64,000 bases of DNA from Peribacillus simplex (GCF_030123325.1 NZ_CP126106.1:5215001-5279000); one strand, 5' to 3'. Positions 33,678 through 42,105 are shown, counted from the stretch's first letter. Made by a program: numbers and translations. Notes: generated by a model not told the origin, from the sequence alone.

Positions 33678-34118
33678 TCATTCAGCGTCAAAAACTTCGA
33701 CTTTTTCCATTTTGTCGCCATTTTTCATGGCTTTGGCTGTTTCAAGTCCAGATGTCACTTTACCGAATACTGTGTGAACACCGTTAAGATGCGGTTGTGG
33801 TTCATGCACGATAAAGAATTGGCTTGAGCCTGTGTCTCTTCCGGCATGTGCCATCGATAGGCTTCCTGCCTCATGTTTGTGAGGGTTTCCTTCTGTTTCA
33901 CATTTGATTTGCTTGCCGCTTCCGCCTGCACCAGTACCTGTTGGATCTCCTCCTTGGCTTACGAAACCAGGGATTACACGGTGAAAGACTACGCCATTAT
34001 AAAATCCTGTGTTTGCCAAGTTTTCGAAGTTAGCCACTGTGTTCGGTGCTTCGTTCGGGAAAAGGTCAAATTCGATTTTTTCTCCATTTTCCATAAGTAT
34101 GTATCCTTTTTTAGCCAT
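33678..34118 (-). CDS. ppiB: Peptidyl-prolyl cis-trans isomerase, cyclophilin type
   Basis: 146 residues from ATG 34118 (AAAGGAGATGTTTAAC upstream); the frame extends 24 residues further but without a ribosome site. FHRVIPGFVSQGGDPTGTG and SLSMAHAGRDTGSSQFFI contain the active-site Arg, Phe, Met and Gln of cyclophilins, and NGVHTVFGKV the last. No signal peptide, so cytoplasmic, as B. subtilis PpiB (143 residues). Protein-folding helper. Single gene. Confidence 0.95.
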   Translation of the reverse strand: MAKKGYILMENGEKIEFDLFPNEAPNTVANFENLANTGFYNGVVFHRVIPGFVSQGGDPTGTGAGGSGKQIKCETEGNPHKHEAGSLSMAHAGRDTGSSQFFIVHEPQPHLNGVHTVFGKVTSGLETAKAMKNGDKMEKVEVFDAE

Positions 34119-34280
34119 GTTAAACATCTCCTTTAATATGAACTGAATCAAATCTAATAGTACCATTTTTAGAAGCAGAAAGAAAAGCAAGCGCTACTTA
34201 TTTTGAATTGTATCATTATACATTCCTATATTTTTTCTTTTATAATGGGATAGATTCATTATTTTAAGGGGGAACGAACC

Positions 34281-35273
34281 ATGATACAGCAATTTGATGC
34301 ATTGGTCGTGAACAAGCAAGATGATCAATTCACCGTTAACATTCAGCAACTGTCACTTGATGACCTACCTCAAGGCGAAGTGCTCATCCGTGTTCATTAT
34401 TCCGGTGTGAACTATAAAGATAGCCTTGCGGCAATTCCAAATGGAAACATTGTCAGCAGCTATCCGATCGTTCCGGGAATTGACATGGCTGGTGTTGTCG
34501 TTTCATCTGAGGATTCCCGCTTTAAAGAAGGAGACGAAGTCATTGCGACCTCCTACGGAATTGGCGTTTCCCAATCAGGGGGCTATAGTCAATTTGCCCG
34601 TGTTCCTGCAGAGTGGATCGTCCCGCTTCCTGATGGCCTTACAATGAAAGAGGCGATGATCATCGGAACGGCCGGTTTCACCGCAGCCTTATCGGTTCTG
34701 CGACTGGAAGAAAATAATCTCACCCCTGAGCAAGGAAGCGTTCTCGTCACTGGTGCAACTGGCGGGGTCGGCAGTTTCGCCGTCTCGATCCTTTCCAAAC
34801 TTGGCTATTCCGTTGAGGCGAGTACAGGAAAAGAATCGGAGCATGAATACTTGAAGAAAATCGGTGCGGCGACCATCGTTTCGCGTGAAGAAGTATATGA
34901 TGGCAAGCTGCGGGCACTGGGAAAACAGAAGTGGAGCGGGGCAATAGATCCCGTCGGCGGTGAACCGTTAGCCTCGGTCCTTAGCCAAATCAAGTATGGC
35001 GGAGCTGTGGCGGTCAGTGGATTGACTGCTGGTACAAGCCTTCCAGCCACCGTCTTTCCATTCATTCTAAGAGGGGTTAATCTGCTTGGGATCGATTCGG
35101 TCAATTGCCCGATGGATACAAGATTGAAAGTTTGGCATCGCCTTGCCACCGACTTTAAACTCGACCATTTAGAACAGCTCATCCAACAGGAAATTACACT
35201 TGAAGAATTGCCGGACGTCCTTCCCACCCTATTAAAAGGGGAAGCAAGAGGCAGGACGATCGTTAAGCTATAA
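34281..35273 (+). CDS. YhdH/YhfP-family quinone oxidoreductase (acrylyl-CoA reductase-like)
   Basis: 330 residues, zinc-free medium-chain dehydrogenase. HYSGVNYKDSLAAIPNG near 36 and YPIVPGIDMAGVV near 62 are the YhdH signatures; GATGGVGSFAVSILSKLGY near 157 is the NADPH site; SGLTAG and FILRGVNLLGIDSV follow. Homologues reduce acrylyl-CoA or small quinones/enones. AAGGGGGAACGAACC precedes the ATG. Its neighbours give no pathway clue; ppiB is divergent. Confidence 0.88.
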   Translation: MIQQFDALVVNKQDDQFTVNIQQLSLDDLPQGEVLIRVHYSGVNYKDSLAAIPNGNIVSSYPIVPGIDMAGVVVSSEDSRFKEGDEVIATSYGIGVSQSGGYSQFARVPAEWIVPLPDGLTMKEAMIIGTAGFTAALSVLRLEENNLTPEQGSVLVTGATGGVGSFAVSILSKLGYSVEASTGKESEHEYLKKIGAATIVSREEVYDGKLRALGKQKWSGAIDPVGGEPLASVLSQIKYGGAVAVSGLTAGTSLPATVFPFILRGVNLLGIDSVNCPMDTRLKVWHRLATDFKLDHLEQLIQQEITLEELPDVLPTLLKGEARGRTIVKL

Positions 35274-35279
35274 ACCAAA

Positions 35280-35313
35280 AAAAGTGACGAGAGCATGGCT
35301 TCTCGTCACTTTT
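35280..35313. terminator. Convergent terminator
   Basis: AAAAGTGACGAGA and TCTCGTCACTTTT, 13 bp, 8-nt loop. It serves both the YhdH gene and the histidine kinase. Confidence 0.92.
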
Positions 35314-36782
35314 CATTGTGAACTTTCATTGATAGGAAGACTGATATCTACAATCGTCCCTTCTCCCACTTCGCTGCTGAAATGAATTTCCCCATTATGC
35401 TCATGGATGATTTTAGTACTGACCATGAGCCCAAACCCCGTTCCTTTTTCAGAGGTGCTATAAAAAGGCTGCCCTAGATGTTCCATGCGCTCATTTGAGA
35501 TTCCGCAGCCTGAATCAATGAAACGGATCATTGCATAGTCTCCTCCATGATGTAACTGTATATGAAGTTTGCCGCCATTCGGCATGGCTTCTATCGCATT
35601 ATTGACGACATTCGTGAATACTTGTTTTAACTGATTCGGTTCTCCAAAGACAGATACCGACTCCGTCTTATATTCCTTGATGATTTCAACATCATTCAAA
35701 ATCGCTTGAAACTCGGCTAACGTTATCACACTATCCAATATATCGTTAAGCTGGATGTATTCACAAACCTTCGCTTCAGGCTCTGCTAAACTTAAAAATT
35801 CATTGGCCAGGGTTTCGATTTTTTCAACTTCACTGACCGTCATTTCAAGATAATCCTTTTGCTCAGGATTTTCCCTTAATAATTGTAAAAATCCTTTGAC
35901 CGTAGTTAATGGATTTCTTAATTCGTGTGCGATACCCGCAGCCATCTGTCCTACCGCTGATAACATATTGGATTTACAGAGCAGCTCATCGGTCTTTTTA
36001 CGCTCCGTAATATCCCTGCAGAATACCTGTATGGCCGGTTGACCTTTATAAATAATCGGAAGACCGAGTGTTTCTCCATAAAATACTTGTCCGTCAAGTC
36101 GAATGAACTTTTGCTCCAGTAAACCAACCGCCTGGTGATCATCCCTCATGATATCGATTCTTCTTTGTACACTCTCCCGGGACTCCAGGTGAACGAACTG
36201 AAAAACCGATTTACCAATAATATCTTCCACACTATCCATCCCAAGCATTTTTGCCCCCATGGGATTCATATACTCGATGATCCCATTGCGATGTACAAAA
36301 ATCGCTTCAGGTGACACCTCCACTAAACTGCGATACCTTTGCTCACTTTCCTTCAAGGCAGCTTCGGCAAGTTTTTGGTTCGTGATATCCCGATAAACGA
36401 AAACCAGAGCGCACGGCTCATTTTCATCATCCCGAATATTGAACAGGGAGATGCTTACATCGATTAACTGGCCATCCTTCCTTAACCTGACCGTTTCAAA
36501 GCCTTTCTTTTGTACCCCTGCCTTAATCTGGTCATGCAATTCATTGACTGATTCCTTCAAGAAATCAGGAATAATAGGAAACGGCATGCCAATGAGCTCA
36601 TCATTCGTCCAACCGAAAAACTCTTCAAAAGCTGCATTCACCTGAAGGGTCTTTCCTTCCAGATCAACAATGGAAATGGCGTCCGGGTTGTTCTCCATGA
36701 AAGACTTAAATTTCTCGGTATTATCCTCCGGCTGTACTCCCATTTGCCCTTTTCCATAATTAATAAGCCTTTTACTCATCAA
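35313..36782 (-). CDS. PAS-domain sensor histidine kinase (orphan, sporulation-kinase-like)
   Basis: 489 residues, no membrane segment. Two PAS domains (about 25-140 and 148-265), then the phospho-acceptor region MAAGIAHELRNPLTTVKGF (His ~283) and an HATPase domain with NVVNNAIEAMPNGG (N box), DSGCGISNE (G1) and GTGFGLMVS (G2). There is no response-regulator gene beside it, as for B. subtilis KinA/KinE, which feed the Spo0F phosphorelay; that role is inferred. TTG at 36782 sits 8 nt after AAAGGA; ATG 36779 is the alternative. Confidence 0.88.
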   Translation of the reverse strand: MMSKRLINYGKGQMGVQPEDNTEKFKSFMENNPDAISIVDLEGKTLQVNAAFEEFFGWTNDELIGMPFPIIPDFLKESVNELHDQIKAGVQKKGFETVRLRKDGQLIDVSISLFNIRDDENEPCALVFVYRDITNQKLAEAALKESEQRYRSLVEVSPEAIFVHRNGIIEYMNPMGAKMLGMDSVEDIIGKSVFQFVHLESRESVQRRIDIMRDDHQAVGLLEQKFIRLDGQVFYGETLGLPIIYKGQPAIQVFCRDITERKKTDELLCKSNMLSAVGQMAAGIAHELRNPLTTVKGFLQLLRENPEQKDYLEMTVSEVEKIETLANEFLSLAEPEAKVCEYIQLNDILDSVITLAEFQAILNDVEIIKEYKTESVSVFGEPNQLKQVFTNVVNNAIEAMPNGGKLHIQLHHGGDYAMIRFIDSGCGISNERMEHLGQPFYSTSEKGTGFGLMVSTKIIHEHNGEIHFSSEVGEGTIVDISLPINESSQ

Positions 36783-36892
36783 TTTTTTATTCCTTTCTTA
36801 TCCGGAAATTTACAGTCTCAATTTTACAGTATCAGTAAATCATTTGCCAGTTTTATCATATGATTTTTCCTAGTTAAAGACTGATGCACAAA

Positions 36893-36921
36893 GAGGCCAA
36901 ACCTCCATAAGGTTCAGCCTT
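36893..36921 (-). terminator. cwlJ terminator hairpin
   Basis: GGCCAAACCT and AGGTTCAGCC pair with two G-U pairs on the minus strand, followed by TCTTTGTG. Confidence 0.55.
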
Positions 36922-36925
36922 CTCC

Positions 36926-37354
36926 TTAAAATGTATTATAAATGTTCGGACATTCCGTACCTGTTGGTTCATTAAAGCAATGAAGCTTGAAACGCCCAAC
37001 CAGGGGCTGATTATACCAGGTTGCCGGACAATCTCCCGGTGGCCTGAAGTACCATAGGCTAAATTTCGAGGGCCATAGCCTTTCACCATTTACGTTCCGG
37101 CGCGCAAGCCTTTTTTCCCTATCCCTTGCCCGCTGATAAAAATACCCCTTCTGTACAGCTTCAAAGGCATGCTCCTGATAAATCATGTCTGGAATCGTCC
37201 TCAACCCTTTGAAATCGGAACAATTCGACCTAATCCGATTGATCCCTACATTACCGATCATCAACATGCCTTGATCACCTTCACCCTCACCTTCCGCCCT
37301 AAGCAATCTTGCCAATAAGGAAATATCGGCATCAGTGTGCTTAACAACGGCCAT
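36926..37354 (-). CDS. cwlJ: Cell wall hydrolase CwlJ/SleB family (spore germination lytic enzyme)
   Basis: 142 residues, the single hydrolase_2 domain without a peptidoglycan-binding domain or signal peptide, as in CwlJ. The catalytic Glu lies in LLRAEGEGEGDQGMLMIGNV, and NRIRSNCSDFKG, YQEHAFEAV and WYFRPPGDCPATWY complete the family pattern. CwlJ cleaves muramic-lactam cortex during germination. GGAGGTGATGGG precedes the ATG. No gerQ is seen next to it in this window, unlike B. subtilis. Confidence 0.9.
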   Translation of the reverse strand: MAVVKHTDADISLLARLLRAEGEGEGDQGMLMIGNVGINRIRSNCSDFKGLRTIPDMIYQEHAFEAVQKGYFYQRARDREKRLARRNVNGERLWPSKFSLWYFRPPGDCPATWYNQPLVGRFKLHCFNEPTGTECPNIYNTF

Positions 37355-37471
37355 CCCATCACCTCCACTTTTTTATCCTATGCCTTGGAGATGGAAAAAT
37401 ACTCCGTTTATTAACAAAATCTTCATATATAGTACACGTCCAATCAATAATATACCCCTATACTTAAGTAA

Positions 37472-37525
37472 GGCTGGATAGCACGCGTGGCTATCATGGT
37501 ATTTGGCGAAGGCGGGGCCAATACT
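37472..37525 (+). ncRNA. Two-hairpin RNA motif, copy 1
   Basis: Hairpin 1: GATAGC-ACGCGTG-GCTATC (37477-37495). Hairpin 2: GTATT-T-GGC-GAAGGCGGG-GCC-AATAC (37499-37524), three bases apart. The same layout with compensating stem changes occurs at 46969-47016. A hairpin with T-run (37539-37571) follows on the plus strand, so a short RNA of about 100 nt is possible; the promoter is uncertain. The strand is chosen by analogy with copy 2. Confidence 0.6.
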
Positions 37526-37538
37526 TTCTTTATACATA

Positions 37539-37571
37539 AAAAAGGCAGCACACAATGTGCCGCCTTTATCT
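37539..37571. terminator. Terminator after DUF1292 gene (also usable rightward)
   Basis: AAAAGGC-A-GCAC pairs with GTGC-C-GCCTTT across a 5-nt loop; A-run on the left and T-rich on the right. Confidence 0.75.
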
Positions 37572-37573
37572 TG

Positions 37574-37843
37574 TCATTCTTTCGCTTCAAATGCCGCTTC
37601 AAACGCCATTGATACCTTTTCGAACTCTTCATCCGATTCGATATCGAGCAGGTCACCTTCGCCTTCGACCCTGAAAAAGAAAATATCGATATCTTCATCT
37701 GTATCCTTTTCAATATCTTCAAGCAAACCTACTGCAACATATTCCGTTCCTTCTACATCCAATGATCCTAAAACCTCTACTTCATGACCTTCATCGCTGT
37801 CATCGGTAAGGGTGAAAACTTCACCTTCACGAATTTTTCCCAT
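37574..37843 (-). CDS. DUF1292 protein
   Basis: 89 residues, strongly acidic (EDIEKDTDEDIDIFFFRVEG, EGDLLDIESDEEFE). The order 'VFTLTDDSDEGHEVEVLGS - TEYVAVGL - IDIFFFRVEGEGD - DIESDEEFEKV' is the DUF1292/YrzB pattern found in many Firmicutes. Function unknown; cytoplasmic. AGAGGAGAGGTAGT precedes the ATG. It is a lone gene on the minus strand. Confidence 0.85.
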   Translation of the reverse strand: MGKIREGEVFTLTDDSDEGHEVEVLGSLDVEGTEYVAVGLLEDIEKDTDEDIDIFFFRVEGEGDLLDIESDEEFEKVSMAFEAAFEAKE

Positions 37844-38165
37844 ACTACCTCTCCTCTCATATCCATTAATAATGGAGTTGTTTGTAATAGTATATCGACT
37901 ATTCCATTTAGAAACAAATTTTTGCCATGGAAATGATGAATTCCAATCTTTCCAAGAAAAGAATCTTACAAGAAAAATTATGGAAGAAAACTATTATCCC
38001 ATAAGCCATTTATCATTTTTTCATTATTCACCAAAACTTTCCCTTTGTTAACATCACCTAAAAAATTATCTAAAACGCAATAAAAATGTAATTCAATTCC
38101 GAATAATCTTATATATACTAATATTAGCTATATTGCATCTGGCTATAATGAAGGAGGAAGGTTTC

Positions 38166-38552
38166 TTGGCTGTGAAAAGGGTCGATCACATTGGCGTCGT
38201 TGTAAAAGATCTTGAAAAATCCATCGCCTTTTATCAAGATGTGCTGGATTTAAAATTAAAAGCACGCATGACTCATACTAATGGGGTAATCGAACTGGCA
38301 TTCCTGGGTTACGAAGAGTCGGACGAAACAGAAATAGAATTGATTCAGGGATATAGCGACACACTGCCATCCGAAGCAACGATCCACCATTTTGCCATTA
38401 CCGTGGATGATATCGAAGAAGAATATGCCCGGATCAAAAGCTTGGATAATACTGAGCTGATTGATGAAGAGATTGTCACCCTTCCAAATGGTTATCGCTA
38501 TTTCTACGTATATGGACCGGAAAAAGAGTGGATTGAATTTTTCCAAAGGTAA
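38166..38552 (+). CDS. VOC-family protein (glyoxalase/methylmalonyl-CoA-epimerase-like)
   Basis: 128 residues from TTG 38166: AAGGAGG lies 8 nt upstream, which decides against the ATG at 38148 inside that site. The N-terminal VKRVDHIGVVVKDLEKSIAF gives the first metal His; HHFAITVDDIEEEY the second module; WIEFFQ at the end a Glu ligand. The pattern fits metal-dependent VOC enzymes such as epimerases or lactoylglutathione lyases. Substrate unknown. A hairpin terminator directly follows. Confidence 0.85.
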   Translation: MAVKRVDHIGVVVKDLEKSIAFYQDVLDLKLKARMTHTNGVIELAFLGYEESDETEIELIQGYSDTLPSEATIHHFAITVDDIEEEYARIKSLDNTELIDEEIVTLPNGYRYFYVYGPEKEWIEFFQR

Positions 38553-38585
38553 AAAGCAGAGTCTTAAAGACTTCTGCTTTTTTAA
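38552..38585 (+). terminator. Terminator of the VOC gene
   Basis: AAAAGCAGA-GTCTT pairs with AAGAC-T-TCTGCTTTT (one bulge), then T-run. Confidence 0.88.
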
Positions 38586-38734
38586 CGTTCACTTTACAAG
38601 CCGCTTCGTCAATGTCCAACAAAATCCACAGATAAAAACCCTTTCTTGTTCAACAAAGGCTCCTTTTCTTATAAATGATTTCCATAAAAAGTGAATGAAA
38701 GAAAGACTATTTAATCACCTTTCATCCCCCATCT

Positions 38735-39004
38735 TCACCAGCTTGACTTTTTGACACCCGGCAGTTGCCCTTTATGAGCAAGCTCTCTAAAAACGATACG
38801 TGACATGTTGAATTTGCGCATATATCCACGAGGCCTCCCCGTTACTCCACAACGATTGTGGACCCTTGTCGGCGATGAATCACGAGGGAGTTTAGCCAAT
38901 GCGGCATAATCCCCTTTCTCCTTCAATTCCTTTCTAAGTTGTGCATACTTTTCGACCATTTCCAACTGTTTTTGCGCTTTTATCACCTTGGATTTTTTCG
39001 CCAT
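38735..39004 (-). CDS. rpsN: Ribosomal protein S14, zinc-free paralogue
   Basis: 89 residues with the long S14 form: AKKSKVIKAQKQLEMVEKYA at the start, then RDSSPTRVHNRCGVTGRPRG and ending GQLPGVKKSSW. The CxxC-x13-CxxC zinc ribbon of the short S14 is absent, so this is the C-minus type (B. subtilis RpsN2/YhzA) that replaces zinc-containing S14 during zinc starvation. AAAAAAGGAGAATATGA precedes the ATG. A Zur-like box at 39462-39484 and rpmG/zagA upstream on the same strand fit that regulation. Confidence 0.93.
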   Translation of the reverse strand: MAKKSKVIKAQKQLEMVEKYAQLRKELKEKGDYAALAKLPRDSSPTRVHNRCGVTGRPRGYMRKFNMSRIVFRELAHKGQLPGVKKSSW

Positions 39005-39461
39005 TCATATTCTCCTTTTTTAAAGATTTTTTTTATAGATTCTATAAACTGTTCACAATTCGTTCCGCTGCCTGTCTTGCTCCCGATATATTCCTGGATA
39101 TCTGGAGCATGTTCACCAACACCAGTTGAAATCGCAAGTTTTTGTCCTACATGCCATCGATTGTTTTGCAATTGGATTTTTTATCCCTATCCCTTTTTGC
39201 AGGCACAGAGGTGACTTCCCCTTGCACCCACGCCTAATGGATAAATCTACACCATGTTCATTGAAGGATTTCCGTAAAAGTTATTGTTCCAGGCTACCGT
39301 TTCCACTTATTTCTGCAGGCTGAATGGATTCACATCCAGATGGTGTACGGATGGAGAATGTTAAAAGGGCGTTGAAATGACTTCCGTACAAATGCCATGC
39401 CTCCGCCAATAATGATCATTCCAACCTGAACCTCTCGCCTTTAACACCATTCTCTTCAATA
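39005..39461 (-). pseudogene. Non-coding gap with possible decayed coding remnants
   Basis: On the minus strand short frames read MIIIGGGMAFVRKSFQRPFN (from about 39418) and, near rpsN, HVGQKLAISTGVGEHAPDI (to 38983). They look protein-like but are interrupted, lack ribosome sites and are in different frames. I suspect a gene lost from the zinc-starvation cluster, but cannot name it. Confidence 0.3.
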
Positions 39462-39484
39462 AATCACAATCATTACGATTTAAA
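39462..39484 (-). promoter_or_regulatory. Zur box upstream of rpsN
   Basis: TCACAAT-C-ATTACGA (39464-39478) within A/T flanks (AAA...TTTAAA) matches the B. subtilis Zur consensus TCGTAAT-N-ATTACGA at 12 of 14 half-site positions. It lies between rpmG and rpsN. Confidence 0.7.
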
Positions 39485-39492
39485 CCTTAAAA

Positions 39493-39642
39493 TTACTTCG
39501 TTTCACGGTGAAGCGTGTGTTTCTTCAATCGCGGGCAGTATTTTTTCAATTCGATCCTGTCCGGGTCATTCCGCTTGTTTTTCGTCGTGATATAATTTCG
39601 GTCCCCTGATTCTGTGCATGCTAAAGTAATGTTTACTCTCAT
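39493..39642 (-). CDS. rpmG: Ribosomal protein L33, zinc-free paralogue
   Basis: 49 residues, not visible as a long frame: MRVNITLACTESGDRNYITT, then the conserved KNKRNDPDRIELKKYCPRLK and HTLHRETK. L33 normally has two CxxC pairs; here only single cysteines remain (ACTESG, YCPRL), so it is the C-minus, zinc-independent type (like B. subtilis RpmGC). TTAGGAGGAAACAAAA gives a perfect ribosome site. It lies 22 bp after zagA, so it is co-transcribed from the Zur-controlled promoter. Confidence 0.93.
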   Translation of the reverse strand: MRVNITLACTESGDRNYITTKNKRNDPDRIELKKYCPRLKKHTLHRETK

Positions 39643-39664
39643 TTTTGTTTCCTCCTAAAATTTT

Positions 39665-40858
39665 TTAATGAACGTTTTCCGTGAATGCAGGCAATTGATC
39701 TTCGTACTTAGACCAATCCTGCTGCAACTCAGTTTCCGTCAATAAGCATTGATCTAATTCAGTTTCGATTTCCTGTTGATTCATTTGAATGCCAATCATC
39801 ACCAGCTCCGTCATCCTGTCACCGTATACTGCATCCCACCGTTCCAATAATTCAGGTGCCTCCTTTAAAATTTGGCGCTGTTCTTCCTCAGGGTATGCTG
39901 CAATCCATTTACCAGCTGCTTGTAAAGTTAATGACGGTCCTGCCTGCGATAGTAAACCTGCCGTATCATTTCTCGATGCCAGCCAAAGGAAGCCCTTCGC
40001 CCTCACCACTTGTACGGGCCAGTTTTCTACCCACTCCATCAGCCTCTCGGGATGAAAGGGTATTTTCCTTCTGTAAACGAAGGAAGAAATCCCGTACTCC
40101 AGGGTCTCCGGGATATGCACTTCATTCAATTCCTTTATCCAGCCAGCTCCTTGGCTTGCCTCTTCAAAATCAAATAATTGCGTATTCAATACATCCTTTA
40201 GCGGCACCTTGGAATGGTTTGTTTCGATGATCCTCGCATCCGCATTCATTTTTTGAAGAACCGCTTTCAATTCCTCAACGGCGTCAGCATCAATTAGATC
40301 GATTTTATTCAATAGGATGACATTGGCGAACTCTATCTGATCTATTAATAGATCGACCACTTCCCTGCCATCCGCAGCATCAGTTGCCTGCATCCTGTCA
40401 ATGAGTGTTTCTCCTGAAGTGAAGTCTCGCCAAAAGTTATACCCATCAACAACGGTAACCATCGTATCAAGCCGGCAATATTCCGCTAAATCAATTCCCA
40501 TGCTTTCATCAACATACGAGAAGGTTTGAGCTACAGGTACCGGTTCACTTATCCCAGTCGATTCAATCACGATGTAATCAATGTCCCCTTGTTTCGCCAA
40601 TTTCTCCACTTCAATCATCAAATCCTCACGAAGCGTACAGCAAATGCAGCCATTCTGCATTTCCACCAGTTTTTCATCCGTCCGGGTGAACCCTCCCTGC
40701 TTGACCAGAGAAGCATCAATATTGATTTCACTCATATCATTAACGATGACGGCAACCTTCAGATCATTCCGATTTTCAAGAATATGATTCAAAAGCGTCG
40801 TCTTTCCCGCACCAAGGTATCCACTCAATACCGTAACCGGAATTTTCTTCATCTCCAT
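39665..40858 (-). CDS. zagA: COG0523 GTPase, zinc metallochaperone (ZagA/YciC)
   Basis: 397 residues. GYLGAGKTTLLNHIL is the P-loop, NGCICCTLREDL the CxCC metal motif, ESTGISEPVPVAQTF switch II and LLNKIDLID the guanine-specificity motif; the C-terminal CobW_C domain starts ~260 (ISSFVYRRKIPFHPERL). In B. subtilis ZagA (YciC) is induced by zinc starvation under Zur and keeps zinc enzymes such as FolE active. Two Zur boxes lie upstream and rpmG downstream, giving the same regulation here. AAAGGAGTGGAAAGCG precedes the ATG. Confidence 0.93.
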   Translation of the reverse strand: MEMKKIPVTVLSGYLGAGKTTLLNHILENRNDLKVAVIVNDMSEINIDASLVKQGGFTRTDEKLVEMQNGCICCTLREDLMIEVEKLAKQGDIDYIVIESTGISEPVPVAQTFSYVDESMGIDLAEYCRLDTMVTVVDGYNFWRDFTSGETLIDRMQATDAADGREVVDLLIDQIEFANVILLNKIDLIDADAVEELKAVLQKMNADARIIETNHSKVPLKDVLNTQLFDFEEASQGAGWIKELNEVHIPETLEYGISSFVYRRKIPFHPERLMEWVENWPVQVVRAKGFLWLASRNDTAGLLSQAGPSLTLQAAGKWIAAYPEEEQRQILKEAPELLERWDAVYGDRMTELVMIGIQMNQQEIETELDQCLLTETELQQDWSKYEDQLPAFTENVH

Positions 40859-40892
40859 CGCTTTCCACTCCTTTACCTGATACCTTCCTATA

Positions 40893-40976
40893 AATCAAAA
40901 TCATTACGATTTAAATACCGAAGCTATCTCTCATGTAAAAACACCCTTTAATAATAAAACGTAATCATTACTATTT
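40893..40976 (-). promoter_or_regulatory. Two Zur boxes upstream of zagA
   Basis: Box 1: TCAAAAT-C-ATTACGA (40895-40909). Box 2: ACGTAAT-C-ATTACTA (40959-40973). Both resemble TCGTAAT-N-ATTACGA, box 2 with symmetric changes at the outermost base of each half. The 7-1-7 spacing and their place before zagA support Zur control. Confidence 0.8.
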
Positions 40977-41235
40977 GCAAGTTTTTTTCGAAATTGCCTC
41001 CGAATACTTTTCCTGACAAATGTAATCACGATTGCTCCAATACTGCTCCAGGTGCAATCACGGATAAATGAAAGGAAGCCCCATCACACATAACTTCATG
41101 TGTAAAGAACCTCCATTGAGTTATATCATTTAATGTATTTTTGACAAGCTGCTGATCATCAACAATGTTTCATTTCCCAATACATTTTTCTTTTTCTTTG
41201 TTGCAAATCGAGAAAAAAATCATTCGTCACTATGC

Positions 41236-41406
41236 TTATTCCGCCATTTCCCACCCTGAGGATTTTACTGTCTTTTGTTCAAAAGTTTCAATTTCTCTCT
41301 GTTTCGCCAATTTAGAAGCTTGTGACACGGACCACGTTAAATTCCCAAAGGCAATCACTGTCCCGATCGAGATAACCAACACCTTTTTACAAAGTATTTT
41401 CTTCAA
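41236..41406 (-). CDS. Small exported or membrane-anchored peptide (56 aa)
   Basis: A TTG start at 41406 is preceded by AGGAGGAAGCTA. The peptide starts MKKILCKKVLVISIGTVIAF (positively charged, then hydrophobic: signal peptide or anchor), a possible cleavage after VSQAS, and a charged 25-residue tail with KLAKQREIETFEQ. Too short for the given frames and not recognised. Phr-like signalling peptides have this layout, but no rap gene is near, so this is only a possibility. 40977-41235 holds nothing else I can support. Confidence 0.6.
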   Translation of the reverse strand: MKKILCKKVLVISIGTVIAFGNLTWSVSQASKLAKQREIETFEQKTVKSSGWEMAE

Positions 41407-41528
41407 TAGCTTCCTCCTGAGAATGTATTGGAATACTCTAAATATAAACCAACATTGTTAACCTAACATGTAGCAGATGTTAATGTACGAAATTATTTTT
41501 GGACATATGTGAACTTAAGTTTGCACAC

Positions 41529-41562
41529 AAAAAAGCTGAGTGCATATGCAGTCAGCTTTTCA
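41529..41562 (-). terminator. Terminator of the GIY-YIG gene
   Basis: AAAAGCTGA pairs with TCAGCTTTT on either strand; the leftward T-run lies at 41529-41534. Confidence 0.85.
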
Positions 41563-41572
41563 TAGGTACTTC

Positions 41573-41947
41573 TTATTTATAAAACACTTTGTCGACGTTG
41601 TATTTAGCATGAAGCTTATTGATCATGTACGTTTCATAGATTTCACGTTCCATAGCGTCTTCGACTAAAAGAATGTCAATTTTCTTGACTTCATTACGAT
41701 GCTCTTTAATCGGAGAAACATTATCCTCGAAATGCTTCTTGACCCTTGGTCTTAATTTACGGGCTTTACCGACAAAAATCAGTTCATCATTTTCATTGTA
41801 AAACAAGATGATGCCGCCTTTATCACGGGGAATCAAATGAAAATCGATAAACCCGTAAATTTCAGGAATAGCAGGTTCGTCTCCTTCTATAACTTGCTTT
41901 CTTTGTTTGATGCTTATATCCGCTGCAGGGATTTCAATTTTAATCAT
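41573..41947 (-). CDS. GIY-YIG nuclease-domain protein
   Basis: 124 residues. GGIILFYNENDELIFVGKARKLRPRVKKHF is a GIY-YIG core of the UvrC-N/YurQ type, with Tyr, Lys and Arg at the expected places; EDAMEREIYETYMINKLHAKYN supplies the catalytic Glu and the closing Asn. The preceding ~45 residues are of unknown role. It is probably a DNA- or RNA-directed nuclease; the target is unknown. Single gene with its own terminator. Confidence 0.82.
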   Translation of the reverse strand: MIKIEIPAADISIKQRKQVIEGDEPAIPEIYGFIDFHLIPRDKGGIILFYNENDELIFVGKARKLRPRVKKHFEDNVSPIKEHRNEVKKIDILLVEDAMEREIYETYMINKLHAKYNVDKVFYK

Positions 41948-42105
41948 TACAATTCACGTCCTCTATTTGTATAAAGTGAAACGTTCAATCGGAATCGGAT
42001 CTCGAGTTTCACGCCAAGCTCATCACTTCAATCTTAAAGGTAAATGGTATCATAATTATGAGTGAAAAGCCATGTATGCCTTGATCTGTTTTCTCGATTA
42101 AATAT

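Noticed and set aside
39126..39323. Plus-strand ORFs in the rpmG-rpsN gap
   Set aside because: No ribosome site; the visible protein-like pieces are on the minus strand and are interrupted.
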